From: an alpha proteobacterium SCGC AAA536-G10 | GTDB taxonomy: Bacteria; Pseudomonadota; Alphaproteobacteria; Puniceispirillales; Marisalimonadaceae | Direction: 5' to 3' | NCBI GenBank assembly: GCA_000384615.1 | Contig: ARQU01000011.1 | Coordinates: forward strand, 1 to 64,000 | Length of the DNA stretch: 64,000 nt | Shown: piece after piece, positions 56,578 to 64,000 of the stretch | Numbering within the stretch: the stretch's first letter is position 1 | How the letters are laid out: the number at the start of each line of letters is the position of its first letter | The notes under the pieces: model-generated | What the model saw: the letters and a program-made list of their open reading frames with translations, nothing else | What the model was told of the DNA's origin: nothing | Databases searched by the model: none | Made by a program: the position numbers and the translations under genes

Positions 56578-57387
56578 CTATGCACGAAGTCTATAACCTG
56601 TTTTAAGTATGTACCAAGCAAAATAACTTAGTCCTAAATTACAAAAAAGTAAAATTATACTTCCTGTAATAGGAGACGCATCACTCATTCCTAAAAAACT
56701 GAATCTTAATCCGTCAATCGCATAGAAAATTGGATTACAATAAGCTATAACTTTAAGAGAATCTGGAAGTCTTTCAATAGAATAAAAAGTCCCAGATAGA
56801 AACGCCAGTGGTTGGATGACAAAGTTTGAAATAATAGCCAACTGATCAAATTTTTGGGCCCAGATACCTGCTAACATTCCTATTATTGCCAAAAAAAATG
56901 CCCCTTGTAATAAAAATAAAATCATCCAAATAAAATGATCGGGAAAATTTAAAATACCCAATCCACAGAGTAAGATAAAAGAAGCAATAAAAACACATAA
57001 GCCCCTTGTTACTCCAGCCATAGCATGTGCAATTAATATTTCTATTGGACCCAATGGAGACATTAATAGATCCACTATTGAGCCTTGAACTTTTGCAGTC
57101 ATAAATGCTGAGGAAACATTTGCAAATGAATTTTGTAAGACACTCATCATTATCAAACCTGGAACTAAAAATGTAATAAAAGAAATTTCTTTAAACCCCG
57201 CACTTCTATCAATGGCAATGGAAAAAACAATTACAAAAAGTAAGGTAGTTACCATTGGAGCAGTAATAGTTTGTAAAAAAACATTTGAAAACCTCTTTAC
57301 CTCTTTCAAATAAAGAGTAAACAACCCAGTCCAGTTGACTCTTCCAATTTCACGCTTCACACCTAGGTCAAAATTTCTTTTTTTCAA
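56578..57387 (-). CDS. ABC-2 type transporter permease (orphan)
   Basis: 269-residue membrane protein of the ABC-2 export permease family (YadH/NodJ-like), with an N-terminal cytoplasmic helix, about six membrane segments and the conserved end region QPLAFLSGTFYSIERLP...NPIFYAIDGLRF. Such permeases export drugs, lipids or polysaccharides with a paired ATPase. No ATPase is adjacent; dcd follows 18 bases downstream. The substrate is unknown. Confidence 0.9.
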   Translation of the reverse strand: MKKRNFDLGVKREIGRVNWTGLFTLYLKEVKRFSNVFLQTITAPMVTTLLFVIVFSIAIDRSAGFKEISFITFLVPGLIMMSVLQNSFANVSSAFMTAKVQGSIVDLLMSPLGPIEILIAHAMAGVTRGLCVFIASFILLCGLGILNFPDHFIWMILFLLQGAFFLAIIGMLAGIWAQKFDQLAIISNFVIQPLAFLSGTFYSIERLPDSLKVIAYCNPIFYAIDGLRFSFLGMSDASPITGSIILLFCNLGLSYFAWYILKTGYRLRA

Positions 57388-57467
57388 ACTTTTGCTCCTG
57401 CAACTTAAATATTTATAATTTTTATAATATATATATAGTCATTAGTAATCAGCTTTAATAAAAATAA

Positions 57468-58043
57468 ATGATTCAATTAATGAATAACGAAGATAAAATT
57501 ATTAAAAGATTAAGAAATTCAGCTATGTCATATTTAGCACGTTATGAAGTTTCAATATATCAGTTTGAAAATACTATGAAGAGAAAATTATCTAATTTTC
57601 AACATGATTTAAGTGAAACAGAAGCAATTAAATTTATTGCCCTAATTAAAAAAGAAATGATCTCTGCTAAATTTATTGATGATAAACGTTTTGCCGAAAT
57701 TAAAGTACGTTCAATGAGACGACAAGGAAGTTCACAAAGATTAATTTTTGCCAAATTAAAAGAAAAAGGACTGTCAAATGATGTGATACAATCTGCTATT
57801 GACATAGTAGATGAAGGGCATGAAGACGCTGAAATGATTGCTGCTTTAAAATTTATTAAGAAAAAAAATATAGGTATTTATTATAAAAATAAAAAAATAA
57901 ATGATGAAACTAATGAGTACACTCTGAGAGAAAAATGGTTTGGAGTTCTCTCAAGAAAAGGATTTACATTAGAAGTAATTAGAAAAGTAATAAATATAAA
58001 AGATATTGATAATGCAGATTTAATATTAGAAAATAATATATAA
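57468..58043 (+). CDS. recX: RecX-family regulatory protein
   Basis: 191 residues, mostly helical. RecX three-helix repeats are recognisable: SYLARYEVSIYQFENTM, FIDDKRFAEIKVRSMRRQGSSQRLIFAKLKEKGLS (split here by position, residues ~63-97), and a degenerate C-terminal repeat REKWFGVLSRKGFTLEVI. RecX inhibits RecA filament growth. It is not next to recA here. The starts ATG 57468 and ATG 57480 are both possible. Confidence 0.82.
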   Translation: MIQLMNNEDKIIKRLRNSAMSYLARYEVSIYQFENTMKRKLSNFQHDLSETEAIKFIALIKKEMISAKFIDDKRFAEIKVRSMRRQGSSQRLIFAKLKEKGLSNDVIQSAIDIVDEGHEDAEMIAALKFIKKKNIGIYYKNKKINDETNEYTLREKWFGVLSRKGFTLEVIRKVINIKDIDNADLILENNI

Positions 58044-58058
58044 AAACCGGAGTAGAAG

Positions 58059-59999
58059 ATGACAGATAAAGATTTATATAAACCAGCATTAGAAATTGTT
58101 AAAAACTCCCATGCCAATGAAAAAATTTATGAGAAAATGTATAGTGAATCTATTAACTCTCCAGAAGAGTTTTGGAAAGAACATGGTCAGCGGATTGATT
58201 GGATAAAGCCGTATACAAAAGTTAAGGATGTATCATATAAAAAAGAAAATCTTCATATTAATTGGTATGAAGATGGGACTCTAAATGCAAGTTTTAACTG
58301 CTTAGATAGACACCTGAAAACAAAAGGAAAAAATACTGCAATTATTTGGGAGGGTGATAATCCAAACGAATCTAAACATATAAGTTATAATGACCTCTAC
58401 AGAGATGTTTGTAAATTTTCTAATGTCTTAAAGGATGCTGGCGCCAAAAAAGGAGATCGTATAACTATTTATATGCCTATGATTCCAGAAGCAACAATTG
58501 CAATGTTAGCTTGTACTAGAATTGGAGCAATTCATTCTGTAGTTTTTGGGGGATTTTCTCCAGATGCACTTGCCGGAAGAATAGAAGATTGTAACTCTTC
58601 AATTATTATAACCGCTGACGAAGGTATTCGTGGTGGCAAAGTAATACCTCTCAAGTATAATACTGACGAGGCTATATCTAAAGCAAAAATGTGTAAAACT
58701 ACTATTGTTATTAGAAGAACAGGATCAGAAATTAATTGGATTGAGGGACAAGATATTTGGTATCACAAAGAAATGGAAAAGGCCTCTCCTGATTGTCCTC
58801 CAACTGAAATGAGTGCCGAAGACCCAATGTTCATTTTATATACCTCTGGATCTACTGGTAAACCAAAAGGAGTTCTTCATTCTACTGGTGGTTATATGGT
58901 TTATGCTTCTATGACACATCATTATGTTTTTGATTATCAAGAAAACGAAATTTATTGGTGTACTGCTGATGTTGGCTGGGTTACAGGTCACTCTTATATA
59001 GTCTATGGACCACTTTCTAATGGTGCCACAACTCTTATGTTTGAAGGTGTTCCTAATTACCCGACTGTAAGTCGATTTTGGGAAATTGTTGATAAACACC
59101 AAGTGAATATTTTTTATACTGCGCCAACAGCAATAAGAGCATTAATGGCTGAAGGAGATGATCCAGTTAAGAAAACAAAACGAAACAGCTTAAGGATATT
59201 AGGTAGTGTAGGTGAACCGATTAATCCCGAGGCATGGAATTGGTACAATAATGTTGTTGGAAATAATAAATGCCCGATAGTAGATACTTGGTGGCAAACT
59301 GAAACTGGCGGAATATTGATTACACCTTTACCTGGCGCAACTACAACAAAGCCTGGCTCTGCTACTAAACCTTTTTTTGGTATTTTGCCAGTTCTTGTTG
59401 ATTCTGAAAATAATGAGTTAGAAGGAGCTGCTGAAGGCAATTTATGTATAAATATGTCTTGGCCAGGACAAATGAGAACAGTATATGGTGACCATCAACG
59501 TTTTATTGATACATATTTTTCGACTTTTCCTGGAAGATACTTCTCTGGAGATGGTTGTAGAAGGGACAAAGATGGATATTTTTGGATTACTGGAAGAGTT
59601 GATGACGTAATTAATGTATCTGGCCATAGAATGGGAACAGCAGAAGTTGAATCTGCACTTGTTGCTCATTCTGATGTTGCTGAAGCTGCAGTTGTCGGTT
59701 ATCCGCACGATATTAAAGGTCAAGGTATCTATGCGTATGTTACAGTTAACATTAATGTTGAAAGCTCAGAGGAATTGTTATTAGAACTTAAAAAGTGGGT
59801 TAGAAAAGAGATAGGACCTATTGCCACACCTGACTTAATTCAATTTGCACCAGGGCTTCCTAAAACAAGATCTGGTAAAATAATGAGGCGTATTTTGAGA
59901 AAAATTGCTGCAAACGAGCATGACGAACTTGGAGATGTATCTACTTTAGCTGACCCATTAGTTGTAGAAAACTTGGTAGAAAACAGAAAGAATATTTAA
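58059..59999 (+). CDS. acs: acetyl-CoA synthetase
   Basis: 646-residue AMP-forming ligase, acetate + CoA + ATP to acetyl-CoA. It has [19 protein letters not shown] (P-loop), [54 protein letters not shown] and the C-terminal [11 protein letters not shown], whose Lys is the usual acetylation site. Shine-Dalgarno GGAG precedes the ATG. Its stop overlaps the stop of the TVP38-like gene on the other strand by 4 bases. Confidence 0.97.
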   Translation: MTDKDLYKPALEIVKNSHANEKIYEKMYSESINSPEEFWKEHGQRIDWIKPYTKVKDVSYKKENLHINWYEDGTLNASFNCLDRHLKTKGKNTAIIWEGDNPNESKHISYNDLYRDVCKFSNVLKDAGAKKGDRITIYMPMIPEATIAMLACTRIGAIHSVVFGGFSPDALAGRIEDCNSSIIITADEGIRGGKVIPLKYNTDEAISKAKMCKTTIVIRRTGSEINWIEGQDIWYHKEMEKASPDCPPTEMSAEDPMFILYTSGSTGKPKGVLHSTGGYMVYASMTHHYVFDYQENEIYWCTADVGWVTGHSYIVYGPLSNGATTLMFEGVPNYPTVSRFWEIVDKHQVNIFYTAPTAIRALMAEGDDPVKKTKRNSLRILGSVGEPINPEAWNWYNNVVGNNKCPIVDTWWQTETGGILITPLPGATTTKPGSATKPFFGILPVLVDSENNELEGAAEGNLCINMSWPGQMRTVYGDHQRFIDTYFSTFPGRYFSGDGCRRDKDGYFWITGRVDDVINVSGHRMGTAEVESALVAHSDVAEAAVVGYPHDIKGQGIYAYVTVNINVESSEELLLELKKWVRKEIGPIATPDLIQFAPGLPKTRSGKIMRRILRKIAANEHDELGDVSTLADPLVVENLVENRKNI

Positions 60000-60682
60000 T
60001 ATTTTATTTTTTTTCTCGTATCAAAATAACTCATTAACCATTTTGTCAAAAACGGAAATATAGCTATTAGAGTAAAGCTCAGTAAGAGTGAGAAAGACAT
60101 AATATCATTGATATTATTTACCTTTGATATTTCTGAACCTGCATTCACATAAACTATTGTGGCTGGTAACATGCCTAATTGGCTTATATAATAAAATTTT
60201 TTAAGGCTAATGGGCAAGATACCCATTACTAAGTTGATTAATATGAATGAAATTGTTGGAATTAACCTTAAACTTAATAGATACCAAGGACCGTTTTCAT
60301 TAAATTTTTTTATTATTACAGATTTTTTTTTTAAAAATTTGTTATTAACGAAATCAGCCAAGAAATGTCTAGATATTAAGAAACACAAACAAGCTCCAAT
60401 TGTTGAAGCAAAGGATACTATTATCACACCTTCCAAAACACCAAATAAAGCCCCAGCAGCAATAGTTAATACACCAGGTAAAAATGGAAAGGATAAGCCT
60501 GCAAAAATAATGTAAGAAATGAAAAAGATTAATCTAGATAAAAAAAACTCTTCATTAGCCAATATTATCAACCACTTTATATTTTGTTTTAAACTATCTA
60601 AGTTCAAAATTTCTTGGAGATAAAAATATGAAATTGAAAAAGCTAAAATTAAAATAAATATAAGAAAAATTAGCTTTTTCAT
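59996..60682 (-). CDS. TVP38/TMEM64 family membrane protein
   Basis: 228-residue DedA-superfamily protein with about six helices. Family blocks are [41 protein letters not shown] and [30 protein letters not shown], including the conserved F/L-R-L-x-P motif. The superfamily is linked to lipid scrambling or transport. It lies 6 bases after the CoA-transferase beta gene on the same strand and may be the last gene of that unit. Confidence 0.9.
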   Translation of the reverse strand: MKKLIFLIFILILAFSISYFYLQEILNLDSLKQNIKWLIILANEEFFLSRLIFFISYIIFAGLSFPFLPGVLTIAAGALFGVLEGVIIVSFASTIGACLCFLISRHFLADFVNNKFLKKKSVIIKKFNENGPWYLLSLRLIPTISFILINLVMGILPISLKKFYYISQLGMLPATIVYVNAGSEISKVNNINDIMSFSLLLSFTLIAIFPFLTKWLMSYFDTRKKIKY

Positions 60683-60688
60683 TATGAG

Positions 60689-61429
60689 TTAAATACCCCA
60701 GATCCTGTTTGCGAACTCTGGATAAAATTCTGAAACCATGGGTGCAATCTCATTTCTCAAAATATTTATTCTATTAGTGTCAGGATTAGACATTTGAGAA
60801 ATTTTATTATCTACATCAAAATCAAAACCTGTCACTTTAATTAAATTTTTAACAGTTTCTTTTTCATTAATTTTAAATAAAGAAAACTTTTGTAAGTTTT
60901 TATTAAACTTAAATAAAGCACTGTTCGTCAGTAAATATTTGGGTCCTCCTGGCCTATAGACTCCTCTTTCAGAGACCCCAGGCGCAGATATAAAATCAAC
61001 TTTTTTTACTAAAGTCCGTGGAGAATGTTCTTCTCTAAATAAAATTATTTGTGGAACTACAAAATACATTAGTGCTGAACCAAATGAACCAGGAAATCTC
61101 TTTTTTATTTTTGGATACTCCCCAGTTCCTACTAAATTAATGTTTGCTTGACCATCAATTTGAACACCTCCTAAGAAAAAAGTGTCTATTCGTCCCTGAG
61201 CGGCACAATCAAAAAGTTCTCTCGCCCCATCTGTAAAATTGTTATATTTATTTGAATGAAGAATAGTTACTCTTAACCTTTTATTCAAAAACTTTGCTTC
61301 TTCTTTAGCAAGTAAAGCCGCAGCACCTGGAATAGGAGAAGCGGCACCAACGGCTACGTGTTTATCGTTTTTTAATAAATCAGCTAATTGACTTATTAAA
61401 AGTTCTTCCCTTTGAATGTCTAAGATCAC
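60689..61429 (-). CDS. CoA-transferase-like protein, beta subunit (atypical)
   Basis: 246 residues of the family I CoA-transferase fold (GctB/IpdB-like, COG2057). Visible blocks: VAVGAASPIPGAAALLA, GRIDTFFLGGVQIDGQANIN, FPGSFGSALMYF, HSPRTLVKKVDFISAPGVS and YRPGGPKYLLT. At the place where glutaconate CoA-transferase has its catalytic Glu before a Gly, this protein reads VTILHSNKYNNFTDG with no Glu. It may thus act as an IpdB-type hydrolase/lyase or something else. Alpha and beta genes are 22 bases apart. Confidence 0.85.
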   Translation of the reverse strand: MILDIQREELLISQLADLLKNDKHVAVGAASPIPGAAALLAKEEAKFLNKRLRVTILHSNKYNNFTDGARELFDCAAQGRIDTFFLGGVQIDGQANINLVGTGEYPKIKKRFPGSFGSALMYFVVPQIILFREEHSPRTLVKKVDFISAPGVSERGVYRPGGPKYLLTNSALFKFNKNLQKFSLFKINEKETVKNLIKVTGFDFDVDNKISQMSNPDTNRINILRNEIAPMVSEFYPEFANRIWGI

Positions 61430-61451
61430 TTTTATTACCTTGAAACTATTG

Positions 61452-62267
61452 TTAAAGACAATATCTCATATATTCTCCAAAACCTTCTTCAGTTTTAGCT
61501 GCTAAAGAATATTTTTTTATTTCTTCATTATCTGAGCTATAAACCCCAGGAAGCGAACATGGCCAAGCTCCATTTTTAACAATTGAAATACCATTTACAT
61601 ATAGAGCAGGAAGACAAGTAGCTGCGGATAATTCATCTTCAAAAAAATCTATATCTAGAATCTTTTCTACAGTTACAAATACTTTTTTTGAAGCATGTGC
61701 TAAAGTAGCCAATTCTCTTCTTCGTCCAATTTGTATATTTCCGTTTCTATCAGAACAGGGGGCGTGAAAAACTAAAATATCTAACTGAACAGCAGGAAGT
61801 AATAAAACAGGCTCTTCTCTAACTCCTGATGATCTCATGGGGTTTTCGATAACATGCCAATCTTTTCTATGTTTTTGAATGTCAGATCCAATCACTCCCC
61901 TCAGAGGCATGAATGGAACAGATTTTTCAGTTGCTTGAAGTTGAGCATGTAACGCCGGACAGGTGGAGTCTTTAATTAAAATTTTACCATTTTCAACAGC
62001 TTCGGAAAATCTAGGCGCCATTCCAAATTCGCCTAATGTTACAGCTGCAGCTTCAATTTCAGATACACACCCACTTCCAATTAACATGTCACCTTGTATT
62101 GTCGTCAATGGAAGGCAGTACAATTTTAAATTTTTGACACCTTTTTTTATAAGTTCCTTTGTGAATTTCATAGGAACACCTGAATAATCAGCTGGTATTC
62201 CTAATATAAATCCATCTTGAACTTCATCAACAATTTCTTTCAAGGATAATTCGTCAAATGACTTCAT
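61452..62267 (-). CDS. CoA-transferase-like protein, alpha subunit
   Basis: 271-residue partner of the beta subunit, GctA/IpdA-like (COG1788). It starts with a short helix and the GIPADYSGVPMKFTKELI region, then PLTTIQGDMLIGSGCVSEIEAAAVTLGE (fold core), a long middle segment with FMPLRGVIGSDIQ, and PCSDRNGNIQIG, a conserved loop of this fold. The substrate is unknown. The two genes, and perhaps the TVP38-like gene after them, form a minus-strand unit. Confidence 0.87.
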   Translation of the reverse strand: MKSFDELSLKEIVDEVQDGFILGIPADYSGVPMKFTKELIKKGVKNLKLYCLPLTTIQGDMLIGSGCVSEIEAAAVTLGEFGMAPRFSEAVENGKILIKDSTCPALHAQLQATEKSVPFMPLRGVIGSDIQKHRKDWHVIENPMRSSGVREEPVLLLPAVQLDILVFHAPCSDRNGNIQIGRRRELATLAHASKKVFVTVEKILDIDFFEDELSAATCLPALYVNGISIVKNGAWPCSLPGVYSSDNEEIKKYSLAAKTEEGFGEYMRYCL

Positions 62268-62298
62268 TTTTAAATTCCATTCTAATTTGTGATGTTAA

Positions 62299-62799
62299 CT
62301 AATAATTACTCTTTTTCCCTTTTTTGTATTTTGAAATAGATGCTTTTAACATTTTTTCTTCTTCACAACCAAGAAAACAAATTTTTTCTAATTTTTTCAA
62401 ATTCGACACTGCTTTTTGTAATTGTCCTAATGTTAAAAACATTTCTCCTTGATATTCAAGTGCACCTTTATGCTTAGGAGATATAGTTAATGCCTTATTA
62501 TAATACATTCCCGCTTTTTCTAAGTCTCCAGTTTTCCTAAACGAAAAACCCAGGTAATTGTATATATCTGGATCAGTTTTATTATTTTGTTCAGCTTTCA
62601 AGAGGTTTTCAATTGCAAGATTGAAAGAATTTTTCTTTATTAATTTAACTGCCTTATAATAGTAGGCTGATTTAACAAATGTATCTTTTTTATCATCATC
62701 ACCTCCACCTGCAGAAAGGGCTGAAAAACTAAATAAGAAAAAAATTACAAAAGTATTAATTTTATTGATGATTAAATATGGTTTTATTTTTTTTAACAA
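62299..62799 (-). CDS. exported tetratricopeptide-repeat protein
   Basis: 166 residues: signal or membrane segment (about 12-30, ending LSAGG), then TPR units at about 50-83, 84-117 and 118-150 (DIYNYLGFSFRKTGDLEKAGMYYNKAL is the best, with the W/L-G-Y-A-F-A-P pattern). The rest is a Lys-rich tail (SKYKKGKKSNY). TPRs mediate protein contacts; the partner is unknown. A Cys pair (CFLGCEEE) near the end may form a disulfide. Confidence 0.82.
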   Translation of the reverse strand: MLKKIKPYLIINKINTFVIFFLFSFSALSAGGGDDDKKDTFVKSAYYYKAVKLIKKNSFNLAIENLLKAEQNNKTDPDIYNYLGFSFRKTGDLEKAGMYYNKALTISPKHKGALEYQGEMFLTLGQLQKAVSNLKKLEKICFLGCEEEKMLKASISKYKKGKKSNY

Positions 62800-62869
62800 T
62801 TTTCACTCCATTTACAAAAAGTATTATGATGTATATATATGGAACAAAAATATTTATACTAGGTAACTC

Positions 62870-63328
62870 ATGAAATATATACTTCTAATTACAATATCTT
62901 TGTTTTTTCTTAAAAATGATAAAGCTTTAAGTAACGTTTTGCCCAATGACATCTTTTCTTCTGTTGAGGTTATTGAATTACAAATGAACTCCTTGCAAAC
63001 AAACTCGAAAGTAAATAACGCAGGCATTTATCAATGCTGGCTTTTTGCTCATCCAGAAAATAAAAAATATACTGGTCCTTTTTCAAATTTTAAAAGAATG
63101 ATTACTGACACTTCATATAAAGTTTTATTAAATTCTCTCAAATTTAAAACTAATTTGATTTCAGAAAATAAAAAAATTGCCAAATATTCAGTAGATATAG
63201 ACGCATATGATAATAAACGTTACAACTTAACTTGGGTTTTAGAAAAAGCTGCGCTTGATCAAAATTGCAAAAATTGTTGGATGACTACTTCTGTAACCCA
63301 ACCCCAATTCATAGGGCTATTAAATTAA
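62870..63328 (+). CDS. exported DUF4864-like protein
   Basis: 152 residues with an N-terminal signal (about 1-20) and a compact domain: VIELQMNSLQTN, YQCWLFAHPENKKYTGPFSNFKRM (split), YNLTWVLEKAALD and the closing NCKNCWMTTSV with two cysteines. The pattern resembles DUF4864 proteins in plants and alphaproteobacteria, whose role is unknown. I make that link from memory of the fold pattern, not from a search. The stop is 20 bases before the rhodanese start. Confidence 0.6.
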   Translation: MKYILLITISLFFLKNDKALSNVLPNDIFSSVEVIELQMNSLQTNSKVNNAGIYQCWLFAHPENKKYTGPFSNFKRMITDTSYKVLLNSLKFKTNLISENKKIAKYSVDIDAYDNKRYNLTWVLEKAALDQNCKNCWMTTSVTQPQFIGLLN

Positions 63329-63348
63329 ACTTTAACAAAGAGGAAATT

Positions 63349-63723
63349 ATGAAAACAGCTAAAGATTATCTAAAGGAAGCAAACGAAGTGGTACCAAAAA
63401 TTGATGTTAATGAGGCCATTAAAAAACATAAGTCTGGGTCTTCCATTTTTATAGATGTCCGAGACAGTTCAGATATAAAAAAAACTGGAACGATCCTAAA
63501 TGGATTAGAAATACCTAGAGGATTAATTGAGTTCGTAGCAGACGAAGCCACGCCACTTTATAATAAAACTCTTAAGAAAGATTCCGAAATTATATTAGTG
63601 TGCGGAGTAGGTGGTCAAGCAGCATTGACTGGAAAAACTCTTTTAGAAATGGGCTATAAGAATGTTCTGAATGTAGGAGGAATACCTGAATGGGAAAAAA
63701 ATGGTGGCCCTATGAAAAAGTAG
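63349..63723 (+). CDS. rhodanese-like domain protein
   Basis: 124-residue single-domain sulfurtransferase-like protein. The N-terminal IFIDVRDSSDIKKTGTI, the active-site loop VCGVGGQAA (catalytic Cys), and the end GYKNVLNVGGIPEWEKNGGP are typical. The ATG at 63349 has a good AGAGGA ribosome site; the frame is open upstream, overlapping the previous gene, but that part is not family-like. The sulfur donor and acceptor are unknown. Confidence 0.92.
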   Translation: MKTAKDYLKEANEVVPKIDVNEAIKKHKSGSSIFIDVRDSSDIKKTGTILNGLEIPRGLIEFVADEATPLYNKTLKKDSEIILVCGVGGQAALTGKTLLEMGYKNVLNVGGIPEWEKNGGPMKK

Positions 63724-63750
63724 TTTTTTCAATTCTATTATGGTGAAATA

Positions 63751-64000
63751 ATGTCCAACAAGACAATTGGTATTTTAATGCCTGGCGACATGGGCCATGG
63801 GTGTGGCAAAGCATTTATACAAAATAACTTCAGGGTCATTACATCTCTCAATGGTAGAAGTGATAGAACAAAAAATTTATCTAATAATGCCGGGATAGAA
63901 GATGTTAAAACAATTGAAAATGTAGTGAACTTTTCTGACGTCATCCTTTCTATTTTACCTCCCGAAGTCGCGCTTAAACAGGCAAGTATTGTTAACAGAA
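63751..64000 (+). CDS. NAD(P)-binding dehydrogenase, 6-phosphogluconate/3-hydroxyisobutyrate dehydrogenase-like (partial)
   Basis: The first 83 codons run off the right edge. A Rossmann start TIGILMPGDMGHGCGKAF (G-x-M/G-x-G type) and a later VVNFSDVILSILPPEVAL fit the N-terminal domain of the beta-hydroxyacid dehydrogenase family. The substrate cannot be told from this part. The start at ATG 63751 follows the rhodanese stop by 27 bases. Confidence 0.75.
   Translation, partial: MSNKTIGILMPGDMGHGCGKAFIQNNFRVITSLNGRSDRTKNLSNNAGIEDVKTIENVVNFSDVILSILPPEVALKQASIVNR

Overview
The window looks like chromosomal DNA from a streamlined, AT-rich, aerobic, heterotrophic marine-type alphaproteobacterium. 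I judge GC to be around 30% by eye. The signs are very short spacers (no gene-free stretch reaches 300 bp), Coq7 and UbiH-like ubiquinone enzymes, an IalB-family exported protein, the fused two-domain dCTP deaminase, the argD-argF-hslO gene order and a full cox (CO dehydrogenase) cluster. I cannot place it in a clade from this window. There is no insertion sequence, phage, CRISPR array or integrase.

The most important structural fact is that the left end and position ~16,685 do not fit a normal chromosome. Bases 1-93 are an exact reverse complement of 16685-16777. The N-terminal 182 codons of moaA run off the left edge on the minus strand. The C-terminal part of the same gene is fused in frame to a truncated class III nucleotide cyclase at 15116-17248. 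Joining the two moaA pieces across the repeat restores a normal 338-residue MoaA. Either 1-16,684 is inverted relative to the rest by a chimeric join (assembly or amplification artefact), or a real inversion or inverted duplication disrupted the cyclase. The cyclase-MoaA 'fusion protein' should not be read as a natural enzyme without checking.

Layout. 1-3.6 kb: moaA start, esterase, HNH nuclease, coq7, dsbB-like and DedA/YqaA-like genes. 3.68 kb: tRNA-Leu(CAA). 3.9-11.0 kb: the operon coxMSLDEFG for a form I aerobic CO dehydrogenase (CoxL active-site AYRCSFR). 11.2-15.1 kb: a ProXp-like editing protein, a short thioredoxin-like ORF and aconitase B. 15.1-17.2 kb: the chimera. 17.2-25.4 kb: MFS transporter, P1 peptidase, psd-pssA phospholipid genes, a secreted Ig-like repeat protein with small unknown genes, bioY, and an XdhC/MobA-like pair likely to serve the molybdenum cofactor of CODH. 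25.4-37.7 kb: BipA, an RND efflux pair, pckA, a UbiH-like monooxygenase, glutathione peroxidase, BI-1 family, rlmN, IalB. 38-48.9 kb: argG, a quinone oxidoreductase, then the propionate operon pccB-pccA-mcm-prpE with methylmalonyl-CoA epimerase divergent from it. 48.9-60 kb: SprT, YnjD-like ATPase, folE, trkH, hslO, argF, argD, dcd, an ABC-2 permease, recX, acs. 60-64 kb: TVP38, an atypical CoA-transferase pair, TPR protein, a secreted small protein, rhodanese and the start of an NAD-binding dehydrogenase.

Together the genes describe an organism that supplements heterotrophy with CO oxidation (coxMSLDEFG plus XdhC/MobA and MoaA for the cofactor). It can use acetate (Acs), propionate (PrpE, Pcc, epimerase, B12-dependent mutase to succinyl-CoA) and C4 acids (PckA). 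It probably imports biotin through BioY for its biotin carboxylase.
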